A stretch of 64,000 nt of DNA from Leptospira levettii. Lineage in GTDB: Bacteria > Spirochaetota > Leptospiria > Leptospirales > Leptospiraceae. The stretch covers positions 372,001 through 436,000 of the forward strand of contig NZ_NPDM01000001.1 in assembly GCF_002812085.1 (NCBI RefSeq), given 5' to 3'. Positions 28,157 through 36,361 of this stretch are shown piece by piece (positions within the stretch are counted from its first letter, which is position 1; the number at the start of each line of letters is the position of its first letter). Under the pieces are notes generated by a model. That model did no database searches. It worked only from the letters and a program-made list of their open reading frames with translations, and had not been told where the DNA came from. The translations under genes were made by a program, and so were the position numbers.

Positions 28157-29020
28157 ATGGACTTCCCTATTTTTTACACTATGTCGGGTATTGTATTTTT
28201 CTTATCTCTTCTTTTAACTAGTCTTATTTCACCAATTCTCTCACAAAATCATTGGGATGACTATATCGCTGAAAAAAACATTAAATCCACCTACTACATA
28301 TTTGGTGACAATGTAAACTTGAGAGAATCAGATCATCTCAATGGTAAAGTAATCCGAAAACTGTCCCTAGGAAGTGAGATTAAGATTCTGACAAAAACGA
28401 ACCAAATCCTAGAACAGAATTCATTGAAAGAATACTGGTATAAAGTGCAAGTTGGTGACGACACAGGTTATATTTGGGGAGGTCTCATCTCAGATTATTC
28501 ATTTCCTTTGAACGAAATGATTGTCCTATGTAAAAATCTTGGAACAAAAACAAAAAAATTGGAATTAAAGATCATCCAAGGATCGAAAATCCTAAGCCAA
28601 GGAAGTTTTGAAGTTGGACCTTTGAGTAATGAATCATGGGACCATACGATATACAATCCAAGTCTTTTTTCACCTAGCCCGCATACAATATTTGCTATCA
28701 AATTTTTAATCTTTTCAGAAATTGAGTATGGTTATTCAAATGAACAAGTATTCACTTTGAATCGAGAAGTGAAAATTATACCGCAGTTTTCGTGGAATCC
28801 AGGTTCTTGTGATCCACCAGCATGTGCGGAAACATGGTTAGTTTTCCCAAAAGAAATCTTACCAGAAGATAAAAAAATGAATCGGAAACTCATTAAGGGA
28901 AAAGAAAATACAATCATTGAACTTATGCATAGTTTCGATTTAGATGAGACAAACCAACATGATTTTTACCAATCTGAATATGTATGGAATGGATCTCAGT
29001 TTCAGAAAAAGGAAAAATAA
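28157..29020 (+). CDS. Exported protein with bacterial SH3 domain
   Basis: 287 residues. A hydrophobic signal segment ends near ISPILSQ (residue 30). Residues about 45-115 form an SH3-type domain: the YYIFGDNVNLRESDHLNGKVIRKL-like run and YWYKVQVGDDTGYIWGGLI are typical, with NLR, a variable loop and GYIWG. The rest is unassigned and has a cysteine pair in GSCDPPACAE. SH3 domains of this class often bind peptidoglycan or mediate envelope contacts. The phospholipase-type gene follows after 6 bp, so the two exported proteins are likely co-expressed. Confidence 0.8.
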   Translation: MDFPIFYTMSGIVFFLSLLLTSLISPILSQNHWDDYIAEKNIKSTYYIFGDNVNLRESDHLNGKVIRKLSLGSEIKILTKTNQILEQNSLKEYWYKVQVGDDTGYIWGGLISDYSFPLNEMIVLCKNLGTKTKKLELKIIQGSKILSQGSFEVGPLSNESWDHTIYNPSLFSPSPHTIFAIKFLIFSEIEYGYSNEQVFTLNREVKIIPQFSWNPGSCDPPACAETWLVFPKEILPEDKKMNRKLIKGKENTIIELMHSFDLDETNQHDFYQSEYVWNGSQFQKKEK

Positions 29021-29026
29021 ACACCA

Positions 29027-30283
29027 ATGAAAAAACAAATCATCTACAGCATTCTTATCTTATTTTCCATTCCATGTTTTGCTTGGAATAATCATGCAGG
29101 TATTACCTATCTTATATTAAAAGATCATTGGAAAAATCAAAATGTTCCCAATGTCAAAGTAGAATCCTTAAAAACATTTTTAACAAAAGAAAAAGATTCA
29201 ATCCAAGAAACATTATCCCTTTCAGAAGACTGGGCCCTCAATCGTTTACCTCATTTATCGAAAACAAAGGATGAATTGAAGTTTTCGCCTAACACAAAGG
29301 AAATGGATATTGTTACCAAATTTTACCATGCACTTCGCGTGAATCCCAAACATAAAGCTAGTTTATACATCCAATCAGTTCCGAAAAAAAACGGGAAAAA
29401 CCTACCTTTGGACGAACTCACAACACTGAATGAAAAGGGTAAACTCGTAAACGAAACGTTTCTCTCTCTCAATGAAGGACAGATGGTTGGTGCAGATGAA
29501 GTGATTGTTTCTGCAACTGATGAACCTGATTATGATTTGGACTTGTATCTATTCGAAGATAATGCAAGTGATGTGGGTAAGATATATGGTTTCGGTTACC
29601 AACCATTTGGAAATCCTGCTGTTGAGTTTTCATCCCAAGCACCTTTCCATATGGGTTTCTTTTATGAACCAAAAATCATTTTTACTTTAGCTGGATTCTT
29701 AAAACGTACATATCCTGAACTTAGAATCCATCAATTTACAGAATTATCAAAATTAGCGTTTAGAAAAGGACATCCCTATTGGGGTTATCGATTTGCAGGT
29801 TGGGCATTACATTACATTCAAGATCTAACACAACCATATCACTCGTCTGTATTGCCAAGAGTGAGTGCTTCCAAACAAATTGGAGTACAATTAGTTTCAA
29901 TCGTTGGTTACCAAACTCCAAAAGACAACATGATTCAATTTGTATCTGGTCGACACACTTTGATTGAAGAATACCAATATTATCTCATTAAGAATGTAAT
30001 CGCTGCCAAAAATTGGAAACATCCAGTTGTAACGTCGATTATGAATTTTGGAGCGAATGACTTAACAGAATGGAAAAGTTTGGATGATCTCCGGGTGAAT
30101 GTTTGTAAGGAGGCTTATGATGCAGGGGAACCAACTGACGAACAATTGGAAAACCTAAACATTCCTAAGTACGAAACTTTGTATGATGAAAACCATCCGA
30201 TTCATACAATCTTAGCAACTCTTCTTAGAAATACTTCCAAACACACGAGAGCCTATTTGGATTCACTGAATGTGAAACGTTAA
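29027..30283 (+). CDS. Phospholipase C / P1 nuclease-type zinc enzyme
   Basis: 418 residues with a signal peptide cut after CFA. The mature protein would then begin with Trp 20, as in Bacillus phospholipase C and P1 nuclease where the N-terminal Trp itself binds zinc. Further ligands fit the spacing of that family: HYIQDLTQPYH gives His, Asp at +4 and His at +10, and GRHTLIEEY gives HxxxE. It should therefore be a secreted or periplasmic trinuclear-zinc phosphoesterase acting on phospholipid or nucleic acid. The insertion at about residues 90-200 makes it longer than the 250-280-residue prototypes. Its stop overlaps the convergent DUF2237 gene by 4 bp. Confidence 0.78.
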   Translation: MKKQIIYSILILFSIPCFAWNNHAGITYLILKDHWKNQNVPNVKVESLKTFLTKEKDSIQETLSLSEDWALNRLPHLSKTKDELKFSPNTKEMDIVTKFYHALRVNPKHKASLYIQSVPKKNGKNLPLDELTTLNEKGKLVNETFLSLNEGQMVGADEVIVSATDEPDYDLDLYLFEDNASDVGKIYGFGYQPFGNPAVEFSSQAPFHMGFFYEPKIIFTLAGFLKRTYPELRIHQFTELSKLAFRKGHPYWGYRFAGWALHYIQDLTQPYHSSVLPRVSASKQIGVQLVSIVGYQTPKDNMIQFVSGRHTLIEEYQYYLIKNVIAAKNWKHPVVTSIMNFGANDLTEWKSLDDLRVNVCKEAYDAGEPTDEQLENLNIPKYETLYDENHPIHTILATLLRNTSKHTRAYLDSLNVKR

Positions 30284-30654
30284 TCAATCGGTTCTACAGC
30301 AAATCTTTCCAGAAGTTCCAGTGGAATGATTTCTAATGCTCGTTTGTGAGTTGACTCTAAAAAAACTTTAGGAGCTACTCCGTTTCGATACGCCTCGAGC
30401 CACCTTGAGGCACATAAACACCACCGTTCCCCTGGTTTCACACCAGGAAATGCATATTCAGGCCAGGGAGTGATGAGATCATTTCCTGATTCTTTTTGCG
30501 ATTGTAAAAAGTCTTCAGTTGCTAATACACATACCGTATGAGAACCAAAGTCCTCATCGGAAGTATTACAACACCCGTCCCTAAAAAATCCAGTCAAAGG
30601 ATCTGTAGAACAAGGTAAAAGAGGTCCGCCGAGTACATTGAGAGATTCATCCAT
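30280..30654 (-). CDS. DUF2237 family protein
   Basis: 124 residues, full length for the family. The landmarks are NVLGGPLLPC at the N terminus, TGFFRDGCC, HTVCVLAT, FPGVKPGERWCLCASRW and the Ala/Pro-rich stretch before VFLESTHKRAL. Conserved cysteines and Trp suggest a small metal- or redox-linked fold; no function is known. It is transcribed leftward, downstream of the candidate small RNA. Confidence 0.88.
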   Translation of the reverse strand: MDESLNVLGGPLLPCSTDPLTGFFRDGCCNTSDEDFGSHTVCVLATEDFLQSQKESGNDLITPWPEYAFPGVKPGERWCLCASRWLEAYRNGVAPKVFLESTHKRALEIIPLELLERFAVEPID

Positions 30655-30721
30655 TTTGATACCAAATGTATAGGAATCTATAGAAGACAGTTGAGGAAAG
30701 TTGTTTCTCTACCCAAGATCT

Positions 30722-30777
30722 GAAAAAAGAAGGGGGTTTGCACCCCCACAGTACGACCAAAAGGTCTTGGAAAGCCC
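30722..30777 (-). ncRNA. Candidate small RNA or attenuated leader
   Basis: About 55 nt on the minus strand, bounded by a near-consensus promoter (30784-30812) and a strong intrinsic terminator (30723-30748). The transcript can form three hairpins: TTGG-GCTTT-CCAA, GACC-TTTT-GGTC (30757-30766 region), and the terminator stem. It contains no credible reading frame. It could be a free-standing small RNA or a leader that attenuates the DUF2237 gene, whose ATG is about 70 bp further on. Confidence 0.55.
30723..30748 (-). terminator. Intrinsic terminator with GNRA loop
   Basis: Minus-strand stem GGGGGT and ACCCCC around a GCAA tetraloop (30732-30747), followed by TTCTTTTTT. The stem is the most GC-rich in the region. 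Confidence 0.85.
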
Positions 30778-30783
30778 AAAGCC

Positions 30784-30812
30784 ATACTACTATACATACA
30801 TTTACTTGTCAA
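30784..30812 (-). promoter_or_regulatory. Near-consensus sigma-70 promoter
   Basis: Minus-strand TTGACA (30812-30807), exact consensus, and TAGTAT (30789-30784), with a 17-bp spacer. It starts right after the stop codon of the M23 gene at 30817. Confidence 0.75.
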
Positions 30813-30816
30813 ACGA

Positions 30817-32019
30817 TTATGCACTTACTTGAAAGAAAAATACTTTTTTTTCGACACCATTCACTTTCACAACCATCTTCCATTTTCCAATAAAATTAGG
30901 GTGTTTTGGGATTTCGAAATAACGAAATTCAACCCCTCCTTCATTTTGTGAGAACCATTTCAAATAATATGGTTCGACTTTATCACTTTCGATTGTCAGT
31001 AAAAATTCTATTTGATTTCGAGTTGGTTTTAAAAATTCCAATTGTAATGCATAACGGTCACCCAACCGGAAATTTGTATCATTACATTGAGTTAACAATT
31101 CCTTTCCATTGGACTTACATAACAAAATATCTTCTTCGAATAGATCCGTTTTTGGTGGGTCAATCCCTTGTCTAGGTTTCCAATATAGATAAAAAGGAGA
31201 TAACATCTCGTGATCGTTATATTGGGTTCGAAAATATGTGGGAAGTGTTGTAATTTGAGAATCTTTAGTTGGTTTATGCACTTCAAAATGTAAATGGGGA
31301 CCTTGCGAATAACCTGTGTTACCCGAGTAACCAATTAATTGTCCTTCTTCCACTTGGTCTCCAACATTTACAATCACTCCGTCCTTCTTTAAATGAGCAT
31401 AGTTACCGATTGTCCCATCCTCATGTTGGATCATTACATAATTTGCTTTAGATAATAAATCTCTTCTAACTCCTCCTTCTGAATACTTTTTCACAAGAGA
31501 GACAACAATTCCTTTTCTTGCTGCATGAATTGGAGTGCCAATAGGCAAAGAAAAATCTAACGAATACTTTAAATATCCCGAATGAGTGAATCCTCCGTTG
31601 TATCCTTGTCCAATTCTGGCACGAATCCCACTTGGGAATGGTAAGGAATAAGAATACGCATCATCATGTTTAGCATCCCAATCTCCCATATTTACGGTGA
31701 TAGAATAGGAATAAAAGAATGATTTTGTCACATCTTCAATCCTTAGGTTTGTCACAAAAACTGGATCTCCACCTCGAAGGACAAAAAATTTAGGGAACAC
31801 TTGATCTGAACTCATATTTTTGAGAGATATATTGATTGTTACTGACTTTATAGCGGCAAGGTTCGGATCTTTATTTTTTAAATACAGTTCGTATCCATTT
31901 TCGATAGGAACAAGGATTGTACATGTATTCTCAACAATACAAGATTCCTCACCAACAATTTCTGGCACAGCAAAGATCGGTAAGGTGATCAAACAGAAGA
32001 ATAATATAAAATTTTTCAC
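30817..32019 (-). CDS. M23 family metallopeptidase (second of tandem pair)
   Basis: 400 residues with a signal peptide (residues 1-17). Residues about 30-115 form an all-beta lead domain. The LytM/M23 domain at about 120-260 keeps the zinc ligands His and Asp (HSGYLKYSLDF), the catalytic His in NYAHLKKDG and the GPHLHFEV pair. It should cut peptidoglycan cross-bridges or stem peptides in the periplasm. A C-terminal beta domain of about 120 residues follows. It overlaps the upstream paralogue by 4 bp; the two share the same domain order and so arose by tandem duplication. Confidence 0.88.
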   Translation of the reverse strand: MKNFILFFCLITLPIFAVPEIVGEESCIVENTCTILVPIENGYELYLKNKDPNLAAIKSVTINISLKNMSSDQVFPKFFVLRGGDPVFVTNLRIEDVTKSFFYSYSITVNMGDWDAKHDDAYSYSLPFPSGIRARIGQGYNGGFTHSGYLKYSLDFSLPIGTPIHAARKGIVVSLVKKYSEGGVRRDLLSKANYVMIQHEDGTIGNYAHLKKDGVIVNVGDQVEEGQLIGYSGNTGYSQGPHLHFEVHKPTKDSQITTLPTYFRTQYNDHEMLSPFYLYWKPRQGIDPPKTDLFEEDILLCKSNGKELLTQCNDTNFRLGDRYALQLEFLKPTRNQIEFLLTIESDKVEPYYLKWFSQNEGGVEFRYFEIPKHPNFIGKWKMVVKVNGVEKKVFFFQVSA

Positions 32020-33221
32020 TTTAAACTCGTTACTTGGAATTCAATTTTCTTTTGGGTAATATGGTTCACTGATACAGTGAGGTTCCATTCACCATCCAAA
32101 GGTTCCTGGAAATCTTGGATGGGAATCATAAAAGAAGTCCACCAATCTTCTTTTTTAGAATCCCAAGTATATTCGTAAAGTATGTTACTATCTTTTTTAC
32201 GCAAATACAATTGAAATGTATAAAGATCGGGTCTTAAAATTGGAAGTGTTATTAGTATCGGTTTCAGTTTCGAAAATACGTTTTGGTTACAAAGACTAAC
32301 TTCGTTTACCTCAGAATTTTCACATAAATAAATCCCTTCGGGGTCAACTAACTTCTTTTCAAGAGGGAATCCGGATTCTCGTCGCCAAACAAGATCTCCC
32401 TCCGAAAGGATTTCTCCTTCCGATATCTGGGTTCTAAATTTTGTAGGAATTGTTTTTTTTCTCAATGTTTTTGTTGGTTGGTATACTTCAAAATGTAGAT
32501 GTGGACCCTCACTATAACCTGTACTCCCCGCATAACCAAGGAAGGTTCCTGTATCTACATTTTGTCCACGTTTTACTACCACACCCATATATCGTAAATG
32601 AGCATATTCTGCTATTGTTCCATCATCGTGAAGAATCTTTACAAAATTTGCAGATTGTTTGTATTTTGGATCAAATCCACCTTCACTATTTTTTTCTTCG
32701 GTATCAATTACAATTCCAGGTCTTGCTGCCAAAATCATATCATCTTCTTTGAGTCCAAAATCAATAGAATACCGATTATCTCCCGAATGGCTTTTTTTCC
32801 CATGATATGCTTGGAAAACCCTAACCTTTAGTTTCGAGTCAAAGGGAAGTTCATAAATATAACTCGAATTATGTGCTACATGGTAATTTCCCAATATCCA
32901 CTTATAATGTATTTTATATGAAAACTTTTTTCGCCGATGAATCGTTTTTAAATGGAATAATTTAATTCTCTTTTTCCCTTTCAAAATTGTGACAAGTGGC
33001 AAAGGGACCGAACTTTTCATGTTTTTGTATAAAGCATTCACAGAAATTGATGTTTCCGTAACATTGGTTGCAATCTTATTTTGGAAAAAAACATCAACAC
33101 CATTTCGATTCGGTTCAAATTCTACGCATACACGATTCATAGAACAATAGGAAAGTGGTTCATTGGCAAATAACAATCCTAAGGGTAACAAAACCGCTAT
33201 TGAAAATAAACCGAATCTCAT
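32016..33221 (-). CDS. M23 family metallopeptidase (first of tandem pair)
   Basis: 401 residues, built as its downstream paralogue: signal peptide (1-19), beta lead domain, M23 core and beta tail. The active site is complete, with HSGDNRYSIDFGL, EYAHLRYMG and GPHLHFEVYQP. Conserved shared stretches include GYSEGPHLHFEV and TIPTKFRTQ near the end of the core. The lead and tail domains have diverged much more than the core, which suggests different partners or substrates. A TATAAT box at 33241-33236 (minus strand) lies eight or so bases before the expected transcript start, giving a very short leader. Confidence 0.88.
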   Translation of the reverse strand: MRFGLFSIAVLLPLGLLFANEPLSYCSMNRVCVEFEPNRNGVDVFFQNKIATNVTETSISVNALYKNMKSSVPLPLVTILKGKKRIKLFHLKTIHRRKKFSYKIHYKWILGNYHVAHNSSYIYELPFDSKLKVRVFQAYHGKKSHSGDNRYSIDFGLKEDDMILAARPGIVIDTEEKNSEGGFDPKYKQSANFVKILHDDGTIAEYAHLRYMGVVVKRGQNVDTGTFLGYAGSTGYSEGPHLHFEVYQPTKTLRKKTIPTKFRTQISEGEILSEGDLVWRRESGFPLEKKLVDPEGIYLCENSEVNEVSLCNQNVFSKLKPILITLPILRPDLYTFQLYLRKKDSNILYEYTWDSKKEDWWTSFMIPIQDFQEPLDGEWNLTVSVNHITQKKIEFQVTSLK

Positions 33222-33321
33222 AAGGATGGAATCAAATTATAGAAAAGAACAGTTTCGACAATCTATTTTCCGAGATAAAAACATAGTTGCATAAAGAATT
33301 ATTTTTTATGAAAGTCGACAG

Positions 33322-34059
33322 ATGAGTGCAAAGCTTTATACATTTCCAATCTCTCACTTCTCCGAAAAAGCAAGATGGGGCCTCGACTTAGCTAACTATC
33401 CTTATTTGTTAAACCCTTTAATTCCTGGCCAACATATCCAAACCTTAAAACCAATAGTGAGTGATTTGTATGTTCCCGTTTTAGAAACTGATTCTGAAAT
33501 TGTCCAAGGTTCGGGACAAATTTTAGATTTAATAGAAGAAAAAGCCTTCGGTTCTAAATCTTCCGAAGAAGAAAAACAAATGGAAGAATCAATCGATACA
33601 AAAATCGGAAAAAGCCTTCAAACTCTCTTATACCATTTTATTTTAGATTATCCAGAAATTGTTGGGAAACTTTTTTTACTCAAACCAGCACAACTTTCAG
33701 ATACTGTTCCACCACCCGAACATTTTGAATTGATAGCCTTGTCGCTAAAACGAAGGTATAAAATTACTCCTAAAAACATCGATGCCGTAAAACTTGCCTT
33801 AGATGAATGTGCAAAAGAACTGATCGAAGTTTATAAAACAAAAAAGTTTTTTAATGGAAAATCATTTGGCAGGGTTGACTTAACCATTGCTAGTTTGATG
33901 GGAATGCTCGTAGAACCGAAAGAGTCCCCTGCTTATCCATGGTTTACTTCAGTCACAATGCCAGATTCATACCTCCAATGGAAAAAAGACCTTGGATACG
34001 ATTTTTTGTTTGATAAAATTAAGGAATTTTACAAAGAATTTCGGATCCAGTCCAAATAA
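33322..34059 (+). CDS. Glutathione S-transferase family protein
   Basis: 245 residues. The thioredoxin-like N-terminal domain (KLYTFPISHFSEKARWGLDL, then VPVLETDSEIVQGSGQILDLIEE) carries the Ser of the glutathione-binding SxxV/Q motif (GSGQI). A helical C-terminal domain follows (about 95-245) with the FNGKSFGRVDLTIASL landmark typical of GST C domains. The substrate is unknown. Its last 31 bp overlap the 3' end of cutA on the opposite strand. Confidence 0.82.
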   Translation: MSAKLYTFPISHFSEKARWGLDLANYPYLLNPLIPGQHIQTLKPIVSDLYVPVLETDSEIVQGSGQILDLIEEKAFGSKSSEEEKQMEESIDTKIGKSLQTLLYHFILDYPEIVGKLFLLKPAQLSDTVPPPEHFELIALSLKRRYKITPKNIDAVKLALDECAKELIEVYKTKKFFNGKSFGRVDLTIASLMGMLVEPKESPAYPWFTSVTMPDSYLQWKKDLGYDFLFDKIKEFYKEFRIQSK

Positions 34060-34352
34060 TCTGGATTCCCTTTCAGAATAGGCCAACAAACAATGCAGGG
34101 TGTTTCATAAGAATGTAAATCTCTTATCCTCTGCATGAGTGGTATTGATTTTTCCATGGTGGTTTTCAATAAACAAACTACTTCGGTTGATTCCTCTAAT
34201 TGTTCATTCCAGACATAAATCGATTCCATTTGATCAATTAGATTTGCACAAGCTGCGAGTTTTTCTGTTACGAGAATCTTTGCCGTCTCTTTTGCTTCCA
34301 CTTTAGAGGGAAAAGTGGTATAAACTGTTACATATTCAATTTCAATTTCCAT
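34029..34352 (-). CDS. cutA: Divalent-cation tolerance protein CutA
   Basis: 107 residues, normal for this small trimeric cytoplasmic protein. Landmarks are VYTTFPSKVEAKETAKILV, KLAACANLI, SIYVWNEQLEESTEVVCLLKT (given in part) and the ending HSYETPCIVCWPI. CutA binds copper in vitro and is fused or linked to tolerance of divalent metals, though its cellular role is unsettled. Confidence 0.93.
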   Translation of the reverse strand: MEIEIEYVTVYTTFPSKVEAKETAKILVTEKLAACANLIDQMESIYVWNEQLEESTEVVCLLKTTMEKSIPLMQRIRDLHSYETPCIVCWPILKGNPDYLDWIRNSL

Positions 34353-34403
34353 AAATAATATTTCCTACTTGCCCATTCTATCCAATACTTATGATTTTGC
34401 TTT

Positions 34404-35192
34404 ATGAATCTCCGTAATTTCAAATCCACATTACTCATCCTGAGCATTTGTCTCCCACTATTTTCCGAATCATTAAATCCACCTGTTATCACATCCACAA
34501 GCCAACTCCAACCCAAAACCAAAAAGTACATCCCGGTATTTGCCATGGATGGAAAACTAAAAACTAGCTGGGTAGAAGGAGCGGAGGGAGAAGGATTAGG
34601 CGAATCTCTCCAATTCAAATACAAAACTCCAATCAATTTTAGATCACTTTCCATTTACAATGGGTTTGGTGATCCCAAACTATGGGCAGCCAACAATAGA
34701 ATCAAAAAATTAAAAGTTACGACGGAAAGTGGAATTGAAGAAGTGGTTACCCTAAAAGATTCACTTTCAAGACAAGTGGTAGAATTCAAAAACGAAATCC
34801 GAGCCAAAGAAATTTCCTTAACAATCCAAGAAGTATACAAGGGAACCAACGCAGAAAACACAGCCATTGCAGAAGTGATGTTTGATTCGGAACAAGCTGG
34901 CTCTGCATTAGTTCCACCGAAAAATACTTGGGCAATTGGAAAATGGAAAACTAAATCCAACATTGCAAGGATCCAACTTCATAATGACGGAACTTGTGAA
35001 ATGGGATATGAAACTGCAAAGATGTTATGTACTTGGACCGAAAAAGGGGACAAAGTCATTGTTAGTTTAGAAGCAACTTTACCTCTAACAAATACAGATA
35101 TTTTGGAAATCAAACGTAGAGGAAATGCAACTGACCCAGTGATTGAAATCAATGGTAAACATGAATTTGTCCTCAACAGGGATGAAGTTTAA
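34404..35192 (+). CDS. Exported protein with discoidin-like glycan-binding fold
   Basis: 262 residues with a signal peptide (residues 1-22). Residues about 35-165 look like a jelly-roll discoidin or NADase-type glycan-binding domain: DGKLKTSWVEGAEGEGLGE, INFRSLSIYNGF and EISLTIQEVYKG are typical of the group. The last 90 residues form a second small beta domain with a cysteine pair (CEMGYETAKMLC) and the phrase GKWKTKSNIARIQL common in Leptospira lipid/heme-type calycin-like proteins. Ligand unknown. The TAA stop is shared with the convergent gene (TTAA, 35189-35192). Confidence 0.65.
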   Translation: MNLRNFKSTLLILSICLPLFSESLNPPVITSTSQLQPKTKKYIPVFAMDGKLKTSWVEGAEGEGLGESLQFKYKTPINFRSLSIYNGFGDPKLWAANNRIKKLKVTTESGIEEVVTLKDSLSRQVVEFKNEIRAKEISLTIQEVYKGTNAENTAIAEVMFDSEQAGSALVPPKNTWAIGKWKTKSNIARIQLHNDGTCEMGYETAKMLCTWTEKGDKVIVSLEATLPLTNTDILEIKRRGNATDPVIEINGKHEFVLNRDEV

Positions 35193-36361
35193 ATAGTCTC
35201 GCTAAAACTTCCTTCAGTCCATGTAGACCAAATGGATTCAACCACAGTAGATTCTTTATCTGCTGTGGTTTCAAAATACAATACAGCATTTTGGTAGGCT
35301 TTCCCGGTTAAATCCCGAACTGGTGTGAGTAGAACCAAATCACAATTTAAATCAGTTTCTAATTTCTTTAGCAATTCCCATTCCTTAAGTTTTCCTTGTT
35401 TTGGATATGGTAACACTAGTAGTCCACTGATTGTTTCGGATTTCACATTTCTTTTTTTGCGAACTTCCCATAAAATGCGACCTATCGAATAACGAAAATT
35501 AAACTCTGAGACAGGTTGCACAACGGTATTACTAGAGTCTCTATACAAAAAACCATCAATTGCACAAGGCCCTGCATATTCACTAGGGATAAGATTTTTT
35601 AAGTCTTTGACAAGATCATATACCTTTGGAAGGAACAAGGCTTCATATCCACTATGACTGCCACCAATACGAATCCCTCTAAATCCACCATCATGATCAA
35701 TCCACATGTTTGTTGCTGTGAGATAAAAAAACTCACTCTCTTTCACATCCCAAAGTGTAGAAAAATCAAAAAAACGTGACTCTCCCACCCAATCTTCACA
35801 TACAATCGGAAAACCAAACAATCGTTTGTTTATTTGGGAAAGTTTCCATGAATCAGAAGGTGTTTTGAAGATGATATGATTTCGGCCTGCAAGTCCAAAC
35901 TCACTCTTTAAAACCACAGGTAATTTTGCCTCTTCCAAATCAGCAAACAGATGTTCTTCGGATGATATCAATTTGGCAGGAAGTGGCGAGTGGTTTTTGC
36001 GAAAGTCAAGTTGAGTCACTTTAGAATTGAGATACCTAACCATTTCCAATTGAATCGGATCGACTACAAGTTCTCCATCTTCCCAAACATGACGCCTACC
36101 CCATTCAACAAGTGTTACCTCTTGTAACAAAGAGCCAACTAACGATGGGATGCCTGGAGTGAAACCTTTTTCCTTCCAATGCGAATACAATTCATCAGAG
36201 GGAAGTTCTTCAACAAGGACATAATCCTCTTCGTTTGTGATGGGGAAAAACAATTTCTCCAAACAACGATTCCTCCTCTTAAGCGAGGAATCTAAATTGA
36301 GTGGAGGTGAATGGAGTTTATACTCAAATAATGAGTCTAAGTAGTATAACTTTGGCACCAA
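35189..36361 (-). CDS. ATP-grasp-like ligase of unknown substrate
   Basis: 390 residues. The central part has ATP-grasp features: the nucleotide lysine strand LPVVLKSEFGLAGRNHIIFK, the EDWVGE hinge-like stretch, and the metal-binding Glu/Asn pair in PVSEFNFRYSIGR. The N-terminal domain (residues 1-120) is not recognised. ATP-grasp ligases join a carboxylate to an amine or thiol via an acyl-phosphate. The gene directly abuts the DegT-like gene (36361/36362), so the two likely act on one product. No named member fits. Confidence 0.62.
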   Translation of the reverse strand: MVPKLYYLDSLFEYKLHSPPLNLDSSLKRRNRCLEKLFFPITNEEDYVLVEELPSDELYSHWKEKGFTPGIPSLVGSLLQEVTLVEWGRRHVWEDGELVVDPIQLEMVRYLNSKVTQLDFRKNHSPLPAKLISSEEHLFADLEEAKLPVVLKSEFGLAGRNHIIFKTPSDSWKLSQINKRLFGFPIVCEDWVGESRFFDFSTLWDVKESEFFYLTATNMWIDHDGGFRGIRIGGSHSGYEALFLPKVYDLVKDLKNLIPSEYAGPCAIDGFLYRDSSNTVVQPVSEFNFRYSIGRILWEVRKKRNVKSETISGLLVLPYPKQGKLKEWELLKKLETDLNCDLVLLTPVRDLTGKAYQNAVLYFETTADKESTVVESIWSTWTEGSFSETI

